Position numbers and translations under genes: made by a program | Shown: positions 1-12,002 of the stretch, piece by piece | Position numbering within the stretch: the first letter of the stretch is position 1 | Layout of the letters: each line of letters begins with the position of its first letter | The notes under the pieces: model-generated | What the model saw: the letters and a program-made list of their open reading frames with translations, nothing else | The model's database searches: none | Told to the model about the DNA's origin: nothing | Origin: Gymnothorax reevesii | Lineage: Eukaryota > Chordata > Actinopteri > Anguilliformes > Muraenidae | Reading direction: 5' to 3' | Assembly (NCBI GenBank): GCA_029721435.1 | Contig: CM056577.1 | Location: 28,537,719 to 28,601,718, forward strand | DNA: 64,000 nt

Positions 1-2399
1 TCTAGTTGTGAGGCATAAGAATCATCATTACCTTTCAGTCTACAAGTGAGGGCCTGGAGACTGTAGGTAAGTACAAAGAGACAGTTGGGGATGGAAAGTT
101 CTGGAACATTAGTCATTATTTAGCTGATGGTTTTACTAAAATGGAATGATTAGAGCAGGACAGAGCCGTAACAATTTGCCGATATCGCAAATTTAGTCCC
201 TTATTGCAGCAAGGGGTCCACGGGGGCAGATGTAAAAGGTAATCGAAAGGATTCTGGATAATACCGTTTCCGCACCGCAGATACTGAGCGAATTTGTGAG
301 CAAGGTTTCTGCGTTATCCCACAAGGCCGCAGCGTGATCCCAGAGTTAGCTCACCGCGACTGGTAGCCGCCGTTTGATGCAACTGCGGCCGACTGAAGGC
401 AAATCCAATTACATGACTGAGACTTCGGATTCAATCTCCCAAAAAACACCAACGGCCCCCTCTGTTTTCAGTTAAGCCCTTTCCCCACTCCACTGCTTCC
501 AGGCTAAAAACCTACAGCCTGACTGACCAAGCGTTTCTCCTGCAAATGTAACACTGACACCCCTTTCCCCAAAATGTGCAGCATTTTAAAAAAAGAAACG
601 GAAAGCCCATTCCCCATTAACAGAAGCTTCCAGCAGCGGTACTCAAGCCATTTCTCTTGCTCTCCTACAGATCCAGGTATTTGACACGTTTCTTCATAAG
701 CAAACCTGAGGTGGCCATACGAGGACATAATTATTTGAATCAGGGGTGCTTCACAAGCAAAAATTTAAATACCTGAACCAGTTTAAGGTGTAGAATTGGG
801 ACTGTCCTAACAGTCACAGCCTGTTGATTGGCAGCACCCTGCAGCCAATCACATACCATTTTTAAGAGGTGCCAATTAAGAAATTTCACACAGAAGCCCT
901 CGAGCGCCGTTGTGCTTTAATTGCAGCTCTCTACACAATTTCCCACAGAATAAAGTCTAACTTGTAAATCTGTGCTATACAGATTCGTTTATAGCGGCAC
1001 CAATAAAATGTGCCAGTATTAACACAAGCCCTGAGAGCGATTACCACAAAGCGCTCAATTTCATTTGGTCTCATCCAGTACATTTAGCCTCCGCCGGGGA
1101 ACCACGACACAGCAGCTCTTACTTCCAGTGCGGGAGGTAGTGCTGGCCAACAGATAAACCGCCATGGAAAGTAGTTCAATAAAGCAATACCCACAAATTT
1201 TTAATTCCGCTACGATGGTTTAACAGCTGCTAAGCTCAAATAAACCATGAGATGAGACTGAAAGAGTGTAAACCAACTGTGCATCAACTCGTACCGCCCC
1301 ACTGACACAACAGAGTAAGAACATAATCAGTTAATTCTTACAATACTCTACAATAGTCTGTACCGCTTTCATTTACTGGAATAGATGTTGATTTTTTGTC
1401 AATTTAAATTTTGGCATTTTGGCACTTGTGGGCTAAAGTAGGGCTGGATACCACAATACTCCCATCAATGACTTGCTGTGCACTATGGGTAAAATAACTG
1501 GTTGACAACACATCTTTACCAGACTTTCAGCTGTAAAAGTAGCACAGTGTGGTCCGCAAGAACATGAATAGTGCCATGCATTTAGTGGGTTGTACCTTCT
1601 ATATAGTTCACTTGATGTGGAGGTACTTCCATCCTCACAGAGTTAACAGTGCATGAACTTCAGTCCTCTGAAAGTGCATGACCATTCAAATAACAGAACT
1701 TGCTGCATGGAGAACTGACTTAGTGATGACTTAAAGCTATAGCGTGTAACTTCTGTCGCCCCCTAGAGGAATTTTGCATTATTAGAACAATAACCCGGCA
1801 CTTCCTTGTGAAGTATGCCCAGTTTCTTTAGTTTGTCACGGTACTGTTCTGTGATAACTACGCAAATGCAAGTACTCACAAATTACTCCATAAACCTACG
1901 AGTCCTTAAAATTAAACCGATTTAGTTTTTTCGAAATAAAGTCCAACGTCATTCGAATTAAAATGAGTTGTGAACTCCGAAGGCTTAAAATCTGTGGCGC
2001 TGGCCATTTTACTGCCACAATGGTGGTCCAAACACAACAATAAGTCACATGGGGTCCGGAGCTCTCTTGCTAAGAGACTCTCCGCTCTTCCTCCCCCTCC
2101 CTTCTTATTTTGAAATAAATGCGTCATTTCTGGTGTGCCAGCGCGGGAATGTCACCGGGCAACACGGAATACAAAACAACAAATACTGAAAAATACAGCA
2201 AGATGTTAGAGGAGCCGATCTGCTTAATCAGCATTGTGTCATCTCCTCTAGTAATGGCTTGGATTAAACAGAAATTTACAGACATGTAAAAGTTACATAC
2301 TATTGCTTTATGTATCTCAGCATGAACAGGGATTCTTGAAGTGGCACCACTGACCAGTGCAGAAACATATCGACGAGTTATTCAGCGGAAACTTTTATC
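1..2399. other. Flank downstream of tmx3, nothing recognised
   Basis: I see no coding exon, tRNA or intact mobile element here. Open frames are short and lack splice signals or family similarity. It may hold old unrecognised repeats. Confidence 0.5.
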
Positions 2400-2475
2400 C
2401 AGTTATGTGGGAGTAATGTGGGGTCTAGGGCCTTGCTCAAGGGCCCGACAGCTGCATTGCTCATTCTGGAGCTAC
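2400..2475 (+). repeat. Fragment of a common fish repeat
   Basis: The stretch GGGCCTTGCTCAAGGGCCC and what follows resembles a short repeat seen across teleost genomes (ggccttgctcaagggcccaa type). A related, more diverged piece lies at 30975-31060. Old and not coding. Confidence 0.4.
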
Positions 2476-2683
2476 ATAAAGAGCAGAACAGCCAATCAAC
2501 TGAGAACAAGTAAGACATTATAGCCACCAGAGCTATAGAGTGGTCACCAGCCCCAATCCTGGAGATTCATCATCCAGTAGGTTTTCGCTCAAACCCTAGT
2601 TCACACAGAAGCTAGTGTTCCTGTAGAGCTGCTAACTAGATGAGTCAGGTGCGACACATTAAGGTCACAATGAAACCAGCGAT

Positions 2684-2792
2684 GTGTTTCCCAAAAGCAC
2701 AGTTGCTGACAAAGTAAGCAACTTGCGTAGTTCATCCAGTCACACTCAATAGTTTCGACTATAAAAGTTAGCATCTGTGCTTTTGGGAAATG
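2684..2792. mobile_element. Short palindromic MITE with TTTCCCAAAAGCAC ends
   Basis: The 14-bp TTTCCCAAAAGCAC near 2688 is mirrored by GTGCTTTTGGGAAA ending near 2790, giving a non-autonomous inverted-repeat element of about 109 bp. A second, more decayed copy is at 36545-36635. No coding capacity; family not assigned. Confidence 0.6.
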
Positions 2793-4094
2793 CACCCCAG
2801 GATGGTGCAGATCCTCAGCGAACAGACTTGGCCACCGCTCGAGGCGGCTGACCGCAGGGCCAAGAATTGTCCCGTTGCACGATCGGTCCAGTTTCCGATG
2901 CGCTAAAAAATAGAAAACCTTCAGATGCTCGCTGCATAGGAGAACGGGTGCAGTGACAAATTAGAAGCGACTGCGAAAGAAGCGCTTGCTCGCCATACTA
3001 GGCATCAAATGAACTACCCACAATACACAGTTTGATTTGTTGCCATTGTTTCCTGTCTGGCACTATTTTTTCCCCAAAGACAATTAGCACATCTGGATAT
3101 CGGCACTTGACGGTGGTGAGGCAGCAACCTGTCGATCAGAGGTTGTGCTACCGACAGCAGTACCAATGTGCAGTTCCTTTTTTTAAAATTCATTTATTTT
3201 TGTTCATACCGACATTAATTATTTACACATTACATACAGATTTTATAAACAAATAAAAACAGAAACCAGGGCTGTAGCAATCCATTATGATCACTGTTGT
3301 CAAAATAGCATCATAGGATTTTGTGGAATAAACAGCCTTTCTGATCAGCAGAGGATTCTAAATGAGGATGTACTTTCTCTCCAGACTCGATGTCTAAAGA
3401 ACACAAGCAAACATTCTTAGAGGTGAGCATTTGGAATGCCACATCCCGTAATATTCTTAATGAAGGGGACTTTTATCTAAGCATACAACTTAATTGTGCT
3501 CGGAAAAAAACTACAATTCCCACAATGTATTTTTATTCCATGCTTTGCAGAATTCCAAGAAAGTAAATGAGAGGAACATTTCATTCTGATTGACACTGAC
3601 TTCTGAGGGCAAGTGGTCTACCCAAAATACCACTCATATCATACGGCAGGGGATCCATGCTGTAGAGCTAGCGGTCTAAAACAGTTATGTATGCACCCAT
3701 TTCAAAAGAAAATCTGCACATTACGTGATAGGTCTAAAGCATTCATTTTTATATTGTACTGTAACTCTGTTCACTTCTGGAAAACACTTGGCGGCTTTAT
3801 TTGGAAAAAGTGTGAATTTTTCTGAGAAAATATGACATTTCTATTAGTCCTCCGTTGTGCAGTTACAGAATTTTCTAAGCACTGCACCATATGTCCATTT
3901 TAACTGCAAATAAATGAAAAATGTTCAGTGAAAATATATGGTTGTCCAAACACTAATCTTCAACCAGAGAAAAATCAACAAAAAGTGACACAAAATTAAC
4001 AAACAGTGTCGTAGGATTTCCCTCAATACCATTCCACAGTAAATGGTAAACCATACAATGCATCAAAATTCATATGGAATACAGTAAAAAAAAC
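2793..4094. other. Flank downstream of tmx3, nothing recognised
   Basis: No exon or intact element is seen. The region is moderately AT-rich with short runs of A and T. Confidence 0.45.
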
Positions 4095-4115
4095 GGCTAA
4101 GGCAGCAGACAAGCT

Positions 4116-4121
4116 TTTATT
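4116..4121 (-). terminator. Candidate tmx3 poly(A) signal
   Basis: AATAAA on the minus strand, about 620 bases after the tmx3 stop codon, followed by a T-rich run within about 30 bases, as expected of a vertebrate cleavage site. The implied 3' UTR includes a run of about 30 A on the plus strand (T in the transcript) at 4376-4408. Inferred from sequence only. Confidence 0.5.
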
Positions 4122-4370
4122 TACAGCTGTTTTTGACACTGCAATGAGTCGTATTGGGCGGGTGAGTACTCCGGAGACTCATCCTGTCCGAAGCAAGAGG
4201 GCCTGGGGCGTTTCATAGAAACAACCAGAAAAACGAGCGAGTCGCAGTCTGGAGGAAAGAGGTGGGGAGACACAACAACCAGGAATTAAATATGGAATAT
4301 AAGCTGGAATTAAGTCTGCGCACCCCCGGGGCCTGTGCAACAATGGTACAGCCCGTGCCTGAATTACCTC

Positions 4371-4410
<40 letters not shown>

Positions 4411-4738
4411 TATACGCATCTTCCTGCCCTCACTCAAAGACATACAAACACACATCACACTCCCTGTTAATGTCAATATACCCACACACCTCGCGCACCT
4501 GACACCGTGTTACCATACTGTTTACATGAAACTCCCACCCACTGTCAAAAGTAACAGTCAAATCAATCTCATGGCAGCCAAGAGGCTGCTGACATCATCA
4601 TCACCTCAGAAATGTTCAGAAGATTTATAATAAACACCATCTCAGGGCTGGGAGGGTCTCGGGGAAACAGAGAGGAAATGAAAGAGAGGGATGGATATTT
4701 CTTCCATCGTTTGATCCCCCTGGGAGTCGCGAACAGAG

Positions 4739-5071
4739 CTAATCGACCTTTTTGTCCAGCGAGCTTTTGGCTTCGTGGGGCTCATCTTCATCCTCCAGTT
4801 CATCGTCGTCTTCCTCCCCCAGAAAGTCTTCTTCACCCCCGGACACCTCCAGCTCAGCGGCGTCCCCGTGACCCTCCGCAGCTCCATCCCGCTCGTCCTC
4901 CTCGGCCTCGCTGGCGCGGCGCTCGGCGAGCATCTCCCTGTGGAGCAGCTGGGCGTCCTCGGAGCCGTCGTCCGATTCGGCGACGCACATCCCGTAACAC
5001 ATCAGGCTGATGACGCCCAGAGGCAAACCGAACAAGAAACAGCCCAACAGAGGGGAACTGCGGAAAACTGA
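4739..5071 (-). CDS. tmx3: tmx3 terminal exon: membrane span, acidic tail, KKVD end
   Basis: A 333-bp exon with 110 codons and TAG at 4739-4741. It begins SVFRSSPLLGCFLFGLPLGV, then ISLMCYGMCVA, forming the single transmembrane segment that is nearly invariant in TMX3. A cytosolic tail of about 80 residues follows, dense in Glu and Asp (for example GEEDDDELEDEDEPHE). The protein ends KKVD, compatible with a KKxx-type ER retrieval signal; human ends KKKD. Acceptor CCCCCCACAG. The frame stays open far upstream into the intron because of the 31-bp repeat, but family alignment puts the exon start at 5071. The tail sequence has diverged from mammals while keeping its charge. Confidence 0.96.
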   Translation of the reverse strand, partial: SVFRSSPLLGCFLFGLPLGVISLMCYGMCVAESDDGSEDAQLLHREMLAERRASEAEEDERDGAAEGHGDAAELEVSGGEEDFLGEEDDDELEDEDEPHEAKSSLDKKVD

Positions 5072-5203
5072 CTGTGGGGGGAGAAAAGAGAGAGGTGGTA
5101 AAGGACGGAAAGAGGGGTGGTAGGAAGGATAGAGGGAGAGAAAAGAGGGGAAGACGGAGAGAAAGAGGGACACAGGGGAAAGGGCAGAGGGAGAGAAGAA
5201 GGG

Positions 5204-7815
5204 AGGGACAGTAGAGAGGAGAGAGAGAGTAGAGAGGGACAGTAGAGAGGAGAGAGGGAGAGTAGGGAGGGACAGTAGAGAGGAGAGAGAGAGTAGGGAG
5301 GGACAGTAGAGAGGAGAGAGAGAGTATTGAGGGACAGTAGAGAGGAGAGAGGGAGTAGGGAGGGACAGTAGAGAGGAGAGAGGGAGTAGGGAGGGACAGT
5401 AGAGAGGAGAGAGGGAGAGTAGGGAGGGACAGTAGAGAGGAGAGAGAGAGTAGGGAGGGACAGTAGAGAGGAGAGAGAGAGTAGGGAGGGACAGTAGAGA
5501 GGAGAGAGGGAGTAGGGAGAGACAGTAGAGAGGAGAGAGGGAGTAGGGAGGGACAGTAGAGAGGAGAGAGGGAGAGTAGGGAGGGACAGTAGAGAGGAGA
5601 GAGAGAGTAGGGAGGGACAGTAGAGAGGAGAGAGGGAGAGTAGGGAGGGACAGTAGAGAGGAGAGAGAGAATAGGGAGGGACAGTAGAGAGGAGAGAGGG
5701 AGTAGGGAGGGACAGTAGAGAGGAGAGAGGGAGTAGGGAGGGACAGTAGAGAGGAGAGAGGGAGAGTAGGGAGGGACAGTAGAGAGGAGAGAGGGAGTAG
5801 GGAGGGACAGAAGAGAGGAGAGAGGGAGTAGGGAGGGACAGTAGAGAGGAGAGAGGGAGTAGGGAGGGACAGTAGAGAGGAGAGAGGGAGTAGGGAGGGA
5901 CAGAAGAGAGGAGAGAGGGAGTAGGGAGGGACAGAAGAGAGGAGAGAGGGAGTAGGGAGGGACAGTAGGAGGAGAGAGAGAGTAGGCAGGGACAGAAGAG
6001 AGGAGAGAGGGAGTAGGGAGGGACAGTAGAGAGGAGAGAGGGAGAGTAGGGAGGGACAGTCGAGAGGAGAGAGAGAGTAGGGAGGGACAGTAGAGAGGAG
6101 AGAGAGAGTAGGGAGGGACAGGAGAGAGGAGAGAGGGAGTAGGGAGGGACAGAAGAGAGGAGAGAGGGAGAGTAGGGAGGGACAGTAGAGAGGAGAGAGA
6201 GAGTAGGGAGGGACAGTAGAGAGGAGAGAGAGAGTAGGGAGGGACAGTAGAGAGGAGAGAGGGAGTAGGGAGGGACAGTAGAGAGGAGAGAGGGAGTAGG
6301 GAGGGACAGAAGAGAGGAGAGAGGGAGTAGGGAGGGACAGAAGAGAGGAGAGAGGGAGTAGGGAGGGACAGTAGAGAGGAGAGAGGGAGAGTAGGGAGGG
6401 ACAGTCGAGAGGAGAGAGAGAGTAGGGAGGGACAGTAGAGAGGAGAGAGAGAGTAGGGAGGGACAGTAGAGAGGAGAGAGGGAGTAGGGAGGGACAGTAG
6501 AGAGGAGAGAGGGAGTAGGGAGGGACAGAAGAGAGGAGAGAGGGAGTAGGGAGGGACAGTAGAGAGGAGAGAGGGAGTAGGGAGGGACAGTAGAGAGGAG
6601 AGAGAGAGTAGGGAGGGACAGAAGAGAGGAGAGAGGGAGTAGGGAGGGACAGTAGAGAGGAGAGAGGGAGTAGGGAGGGACAGTAGAGAGGAGAGAGGGA
6701 GTAGGGAGGGACAGAAGAGAGGAGAGAGGGAGTAGGGAGGGACAGAAGAGAGGAGAGAGGGAGTAGGGAGGGACAGTAGAGAGGAGAGAGGGAGAGTAGG
6801 GAGGGACAGTAGAGAGGAGAGAGGGAGTAGGGAGGGACAGGAGAGAGGGAGTAGGGAGGGACAGTAGGAGGAGAGAGAGAGTAGGCAGGGACAGAAGAGA
6901 GGAGAGAGGGAGTAGGGAGGGACAGTAGAGAGGAGAGAGGGAGAGTAGGGAGGGACAGTAGAGAGGAGAGAGAGAGAGTAGGGAGGGACAGTAGAGAGGA
7001 GAGAGGGAGTAGGGAGGGACAGTAGAGAGGAGAGAGGGAGTAGGGAGGGACAGTAGAGAGGAGAGGGGGAGTAGGGAGGGACAGTAGAGAGGAGAGAGGG
7101 AGTAGGGAGGGACAGTAGAGAGGAGAGAGGGAGTAGGGAGGGACAGTAGAGAGGAGAGAGGGAGTAGGGAGGGACAGAAGAGAGGAGAGAGGGAGTAGGG
7201 AGGGACAGAAGAGAGGAGAGAGGGAGTAGGGAGGGACAGTAGAGAGGAGAGAGGGAGGGGAGGGACAGTAGAGAGGAGAGAGGGAGTAGGGAGGGACAGT
7301 AGAGAGGAGAGAGGGAGAAGGGAGGGACAGAAGAGAGGAGAGAGGGAGTAGGGAGGGACAGTAGAGAGGAGAGAGGGAGTAGGGAGGGACAGTAGAGAGG
7401 AGAGAGGGAGTAGGGAGGGACAGTAGAGAGGAGAGAGGGAGTAGGGAGGGACAGTAGAGAGGAGAGAGAGAGTAGGGAGGGACAGTAGAGAGGAGAGAGG
7501 GAGTAGGGAGGGACAGTAGAGAGGAGAGAGGGAGTAGGGAGGGACAGTAGAGAGGAGAGAGAGAGGAGGGGGGGACAGTAGAGAGGAGAGAGGGAGTAGG
7601 GAGGGACAGTAGAGAGGAGAGAGGGAGTAGGGAGGGACGGAAGAGAGGAGAGAGGGAGGAGGGAGGGACAGTAGAGAGGAGAGAGGGAGTAGGGAGGGAC
7701 AGTAGAGAGGAGAGAGGGAGTAGGGAGGGACAGTAGAGAGGAGAGAGGGAGAGTAGGGAGGGACAGAAGAGAGGAGAGAGGGAGTAGGGAGGGACAGAAG
7801 AGAGGAGAGAGGGAC
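5204..7815. repeat. 31-bp purine-rich minisatellite, about 80 copies
   Basis: Tandem copies of a roughly 31-bp unit (GTAGGGAGGGACAGTAGAGA then GGAGAGAGGGA), with 33-bp variants that add GA. The plus strand is almost all purine, so the tmx3 transcript carries some 2.6 kb of nearly pure pyrimidine just upstream of the last exon. Because 3 x 31 = 93, the minus strand stays open as a 31-residue periodic Ser/Leu/Pro frame; this is a repeat artefact. GA-rich sequence continues down to about 5086. Confidence 0.97.
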
Positions 7816-8125
7816 AGGGAGACAGAGGGGTTACCATATTGATAATTATTCCTGCTGAGTGGTTACACTCAGCAGCTCTTTTTAAAAGGGCAGAGCCGGC
7901 AGCAGCAGAAACCTCAGCAGAAAGGCCAAAGCCCATCTCCTGTCATCTCTCCACCCCCCCCTCTCTCTCTCTCTATCACTCATTCAGTCTCCATCACTTA
8001 TTCCATCATTCCCAGTCAAATCTGCTGTCAAATCTTACTGAAAAAGGGCCGGTTGGTTATGGTTGTTATAAACCAATACCAACATTCAATTTTTCTGAAT
8101 AAAGTCTTGTTAGTTGGTGAATTAA

Positions 8126-8203
8126 CCCTTTAACGTCCTGCTCAACCGTTTTGTAGAGCAAACTAATGGTGCATTACTTTTTTCTAGTGAGGAAGTTAAA
8201 GGG
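8126..8203. mobile_element. 78-bp piggyBac-like MITE
   Basis: Begins CCCTTTAACGTCCT and ends AGGAAGTTAAAGGG, imperfect inverted repeats, with TTAA on both sides (8122-8125 and 8204-8207). TTAA duplication with CCC ends is the piggyBac signature. Far too small to encode a transposase. Confidence 0.6.
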
Positions 8204-8994
8204 TTAAAGCAAGTGCTGTAGCGTCGGGCTAACGCTAACCCCAGTGCCCACACAGTCTCTTTGTGGATAATACTGACCACCCCAACTCCAGACAAACAGC
8301 AGAAAGTACAGCCTTAAAGGACTTTCATAAAAATCTCAATGCCTGTGTCTGAAAAAAAAAGCCCTGCAATGCACTGGCCCTTTGAAAACGACCAGCCAAT
8401 TCACCATTTTTCTATACCAGAGAAGGCCTTGAAATTACAGCCTGCTCTTCAGCAAACTATTACATCCCACACTCCTACTGGAAAAATCCAGTGACATTCA
8501 GTTTGCTCAAGCAGTATGCGTTTGGTCATATAAATTATAGCAGAACAACAGCGAACGCGGGTCTTAGGGTATGTTCTCCTATAGTCCTTTAACAAATACG
8601 CTCATATGCATACTTTTCAGACAATATCCTTACCTACAAGTCTTCCTTCTCATATTTAAGAGCGATTGCCTAAATAATTTCTCATCCCAATGAAAGACTG
8701 GTCGCTGAGTTCCCACTGTGACAGTGTTTTTAATACAAGGTTAGCACTGGGTTACCCACGTTTATAAAACAGACATTGCTTTACGTGTTCAGAGAAACTG
8801 ACACAGGGAAGGTATGGATTCAGCAGCAGGGCTGAGGCTCAGTGTTCGGTCTCTGATCAGAGAAAAATGCTCGTCCTGCTGTCGAGTGCGTCTCAGAGAC
8901 GGAGTGAGGTCTGCGATTACCCATCACGGAGAGGGGAAACCGCAATCACAGCCAAAGCCAAAATCAGCAGGACAAATGAGGCAGCGTGTTAGGG

Positions 8995-9142
8995 GCAGGT
9001 GTGTGTGCGTGCGTGTGCGTGTGTGTGTGGGGGGGAGTGTGTGTGTGTGTGTGAGAGAGAGAGAGAATGCATGCCTTGTGTGTGTGTGTCAGAATAAGTA
9101 TCAGTGTGTATGGTGTTAAGTGCATGTCTCAAAAGGGAAAAC

Positions 9143-9191
<49 letters not shown>

Positions 9192-9425
9192 CGCACGTGT
9201 GTGTGTTCAAATGCACGTGCATATCAGTGTGTAAGGTGTTAAGTGTGCGTCTGAAAAGCGAAAACGACGGTGCCCGAGTGTGTGTGTGTGTCAGAATGAG
9301 TGTCAGTGTGTATGCTGTTAAGTGTGCGTCTGAAAAGCAAAAACGAACATATGTGTGTGTGGGTGTGTGTGTGCGCGTGTGTGTGCATGCATACATGTGT
9401 GTGTGTGTCTGTGTGTGTGTGCATC
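8995..9425. repeat. TG microsatellite with a three-copy embedded repeat
   Basis: Long TG runs, the longest near 9145-9188, are interspersed with three copies of a non-simple motif (CAGTGTGTAAGGTGTTAAGT followed by a CTGAAAAG-type core) at about 9103, 9221 and 9303. On the tmx3 sense strand this is CA repeat starting about 22 bases after the donor of the 9448-9516 exon. Confidence 0.85.
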
Positions 9426-9447
9426 AGTAAGAGTCTGAGACGCTCAC

Positions 9448-9516
9448 CATCACAGTGGACCTGGCATCATATGCGATCCTCTTCACCCGCTGGAACAGTC
9501 CGTCACCACCCTGCGC
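9448..9516 (-). CDS. tmx3: tmx3 exon, juxtamembrane lumenal segment
   Basis: A 69-bp, 23-codon phase-0 exon reading AQGGDGLFQRVKRIAYDARS then TVM. It aligns to human AQGGDSILQRLKRIVFDAKSTIV, the basic amphipathic segment before the membrane span. Acceptor TTGCTCAG, donor GTGAGC. CA repeats on the sense strand start about 22 bases past the donor. Confidence 0.96.
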
Positions 9517-9911
9517 CTGAGCAACACAAACACATTCAGACAAACACACTCGTCCAGATTTCCTGACGGAACTGAGTTCTAAATATGATGACAATCCCAC
9601 TATCTAAAACAATGAGGGCACAAGTCTCAAATAATGACAAAGCTATTTCTCATGAGAAGAATAAGCCTCGTCCTCAACTTAAGTCTGTTTAGTCCAGGCT
9701 GAGGCTTAATCTGTGTCTGGAAAACCATCCCTTCAAGTTATATTCTGAGTATGATTCACTTATGCTGCGATTTGGGGGATTATTTATTTATTCCATTTTA
9801 TTTTGAAATTTTTTAACTTTTAACTATCATCAGGTCAGTAGGTGACCATGGTAACAAATAGGGAAGTGACCACTGTTTTGAAAGCTCAACTATCTAGGAT
9901 ATCAAATACGT

Positions 9912-10058
9912 GTTACAGACAGATTGTGAAACTAGTAATTTTGTGAAATGACAAAAAAAAATTTCTTGATTTTGTGAAATGACTGAAGTTTAGCGCTAGC
10001 CATTTCGCGAGAAGACTGACATTTTCAGTCATGACTGGTTTCACAATCTGACTGTAAC
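9912..10058. mobile_element. 147-bp MITE with 25-bp inverted ends
   Basis: The left end GTTACAGACAGATTGTGAAA continues CTAGT, and the right end is its reverse complement with two mismatches. Non-coding. The family is uncertain; possible decayed 6-bp flanking repeats (ATACGT/ATACAT) are seen. Confidence 0.6.
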
Positions 10059-11567
10059 ATACATATGCTTACGATTGCTTTAAACGTAACCCAGTGGTGC
10101 TCCACGGACTTTTTAATGACGAGGAATCAAGCTTCTTAGGATGAATCAGGAAGAACAAGTTCAATGCAGCAGATAAGGGAAAAGAGCATCCTGAATCGTG
10201 CCCTTGAATACAAATCCAGCCCTGGTTTTCTCTTTTGCCAAGCAAATAACTGAACGATTCTTGCCACTGATTGGCCAGACTGTCATCGCACCTGCCTGCC
10301 TGATAATGAGAGGGAGGAAGACCAGCAGTTCCTGGCTCTTGAGGACTGTGATTTGGAGAGGCCTGTATGGTATACATAATAAAGATAAGTGCCTTCTAAC
10401 ATCATCTGGTGTCTCTGAATACAACCAAAGAGATAAGCTGCACCTCCTCGAGAGCGGAGGTTCTTTATTTCAGCCGAAAGCGTTAACTCACAAAGCCTGA
10501 GTTTTCAATAAGAGGCAACAGCTGGAACTTATGGGCGATAATGGGCTCCTGACTGCCCACTCTCCCGACGGATATTTTCTCCTTTCAAGCGATCAATTAT
10601 TTTGCTGTTCACAGCCGCAGGCAGTGTTTGTAGTTCCGCAGCTTAAAAACATTTCCAACAGTGGCAGATAAAAAATAAAGAGCCTGGTTTTTTCTTCTGA
10701 GATAAAGACTGCAATCGTTTCCGCCAACGACCTCAATGCAAAGCGGCTTCGCAGCGGAGATGCGCTTCAAAACGGATTCATCTTATAACAGACCATCATT
10801 GTTTTTCCGATCAACCACCACAGCCCATATGCGCCAGATCCATTCCAGGGTTAATGGAACGACCCCCCAGAGTCATCCGCAACCAGAAATTAGCCAATCA
10901 GATCCCATTAACCCTATCCATGTCGGCCAAGGACTAGGAAAAATGGCGCGACTGAATTAATTCGTCAGACGTGACTGTGGTGCAGCTGCCTACATCAGTG
11001 CTACGGCTAATAGCGTTTTAGCTCGTTTGGAAACGATGGGCACTTGGGGTAGCCAGGTTGCGTATAAGCTCAGCAAATAACAGCGGAAAACCATCACTGC
11101 AAATCCGATCATCTTGCTGCATCAACTGCAGAAATGTCCGAGATCTCATTCTTAAGTGCGGCAAGGATATGACAGTCTGCCGAGAAGCTAGGTTTCTTTT
11201 TGCGCTATTAGACCTCAGTATGCGCATTGACTGCTCTAAAATAAAGCTGTCCTCGACTAACGCTACGTTCTTGTTTATTTACCATAATTTCTTATGTTTT
11301 TGGGACTGATGTATAAATGACTGACCCATAGCCCAACCCATGAGCCATCTATCGTGTTTGGTAGGCATGTGGCCTCCAACTAACGTTTGAAGGATTGAGG
11401 GCGTTCTGCTTCCCAATTTCAGGTCTTCCTGATACTCGCTTCTTTGGGGCCCTTTCTTATTTCCGTTCCTTGTCTCCACCACTGGGTGGCGCAAGGAGAA
11501 AGGAAAGGACACAAGGAAAGGAGGGAAGGAGGAGGTGAAAATTAAGCGAAGCCCTCGGGGCACAGAC
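10059..11567. other. tmx3 intron, nothing recognised
   Basis: Intronic sequence between the exons at 9448-9516 and 11568-11697. Short open frames on both strands lack family similarity or codon bias. Confidence 0.5.
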
Positions 11568-11697
11568 CTGAGCGCTTCCATCCAGGACGCTGTTAATGAA
11601 GACGATGAGCTGCTCAATGGTGTCCACTGGCCCTCCAGGCAGGAAGTACTGGTCATTGGATGTGTTCAACACAATGATGGAGGGAACAGCCACCTCG
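11568..11697 (-). CDS. tmx3: tmx3 exon, third thioredoxin-like region
   Basis: A 130-bp exon reading EVAVPSIIVLNTSNDQYFLP, then GGPVDTIEQLIVFINSVLDG and SAQ. It matches human ELTVPTVVVLNTSNQQYFL and VQFINNILDG; the NTSN sequon for N-glycosylation is kept. Acceptor GTTCCCAG. The donor is GTCTGT, again non-consensus at +3. Confidence 0.96.
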
Positions 11698-12002
11698 CTG
11701 GGAACGAGACAAAAATTTTACTCCTCCCTCGCCCTTTAACTGCCGTTACACACCCAATCCTCCGATAACAATCAAAACCCTTCGTACAACCGCCTATGTG
11801 CTTCATTCGGTCACTGCACCGTAAAGCTAGCATTCTAAATGCCACAAAAACTCATCATTCACTGTTAAATTAGATCACCATTTCACATCACAAGATCAAT
11901 TATCATGAACACAAAGTACACAATCAATGTGAGGCAAAGTAAATAGTAAATAAGAATGATAACTGACAAAGAGGGTATTAGATTAAAATTCCACTTCACA
12001 AG

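Noticed and set aside
4262..4630. ORF with a poly-lysine run
   Set aside because: The run comes from about 30 A in the tmx3 3' UTR region; no codon bias or homology.
5072..7936. Open frame of about 1065 codons on the minus strand
   Set aside because: All but the end is a 31-residue periodic translation of the 31-bp minisatellite; only 4739-5071 is real tmx3 coding sequence.
8995..9430. Cys/Val- or His/Thr-rich open frames
   Set aside because: Translations of TG/CA repeats. The same applies at 15176-15936, 27185-27413 and 49358-49679.
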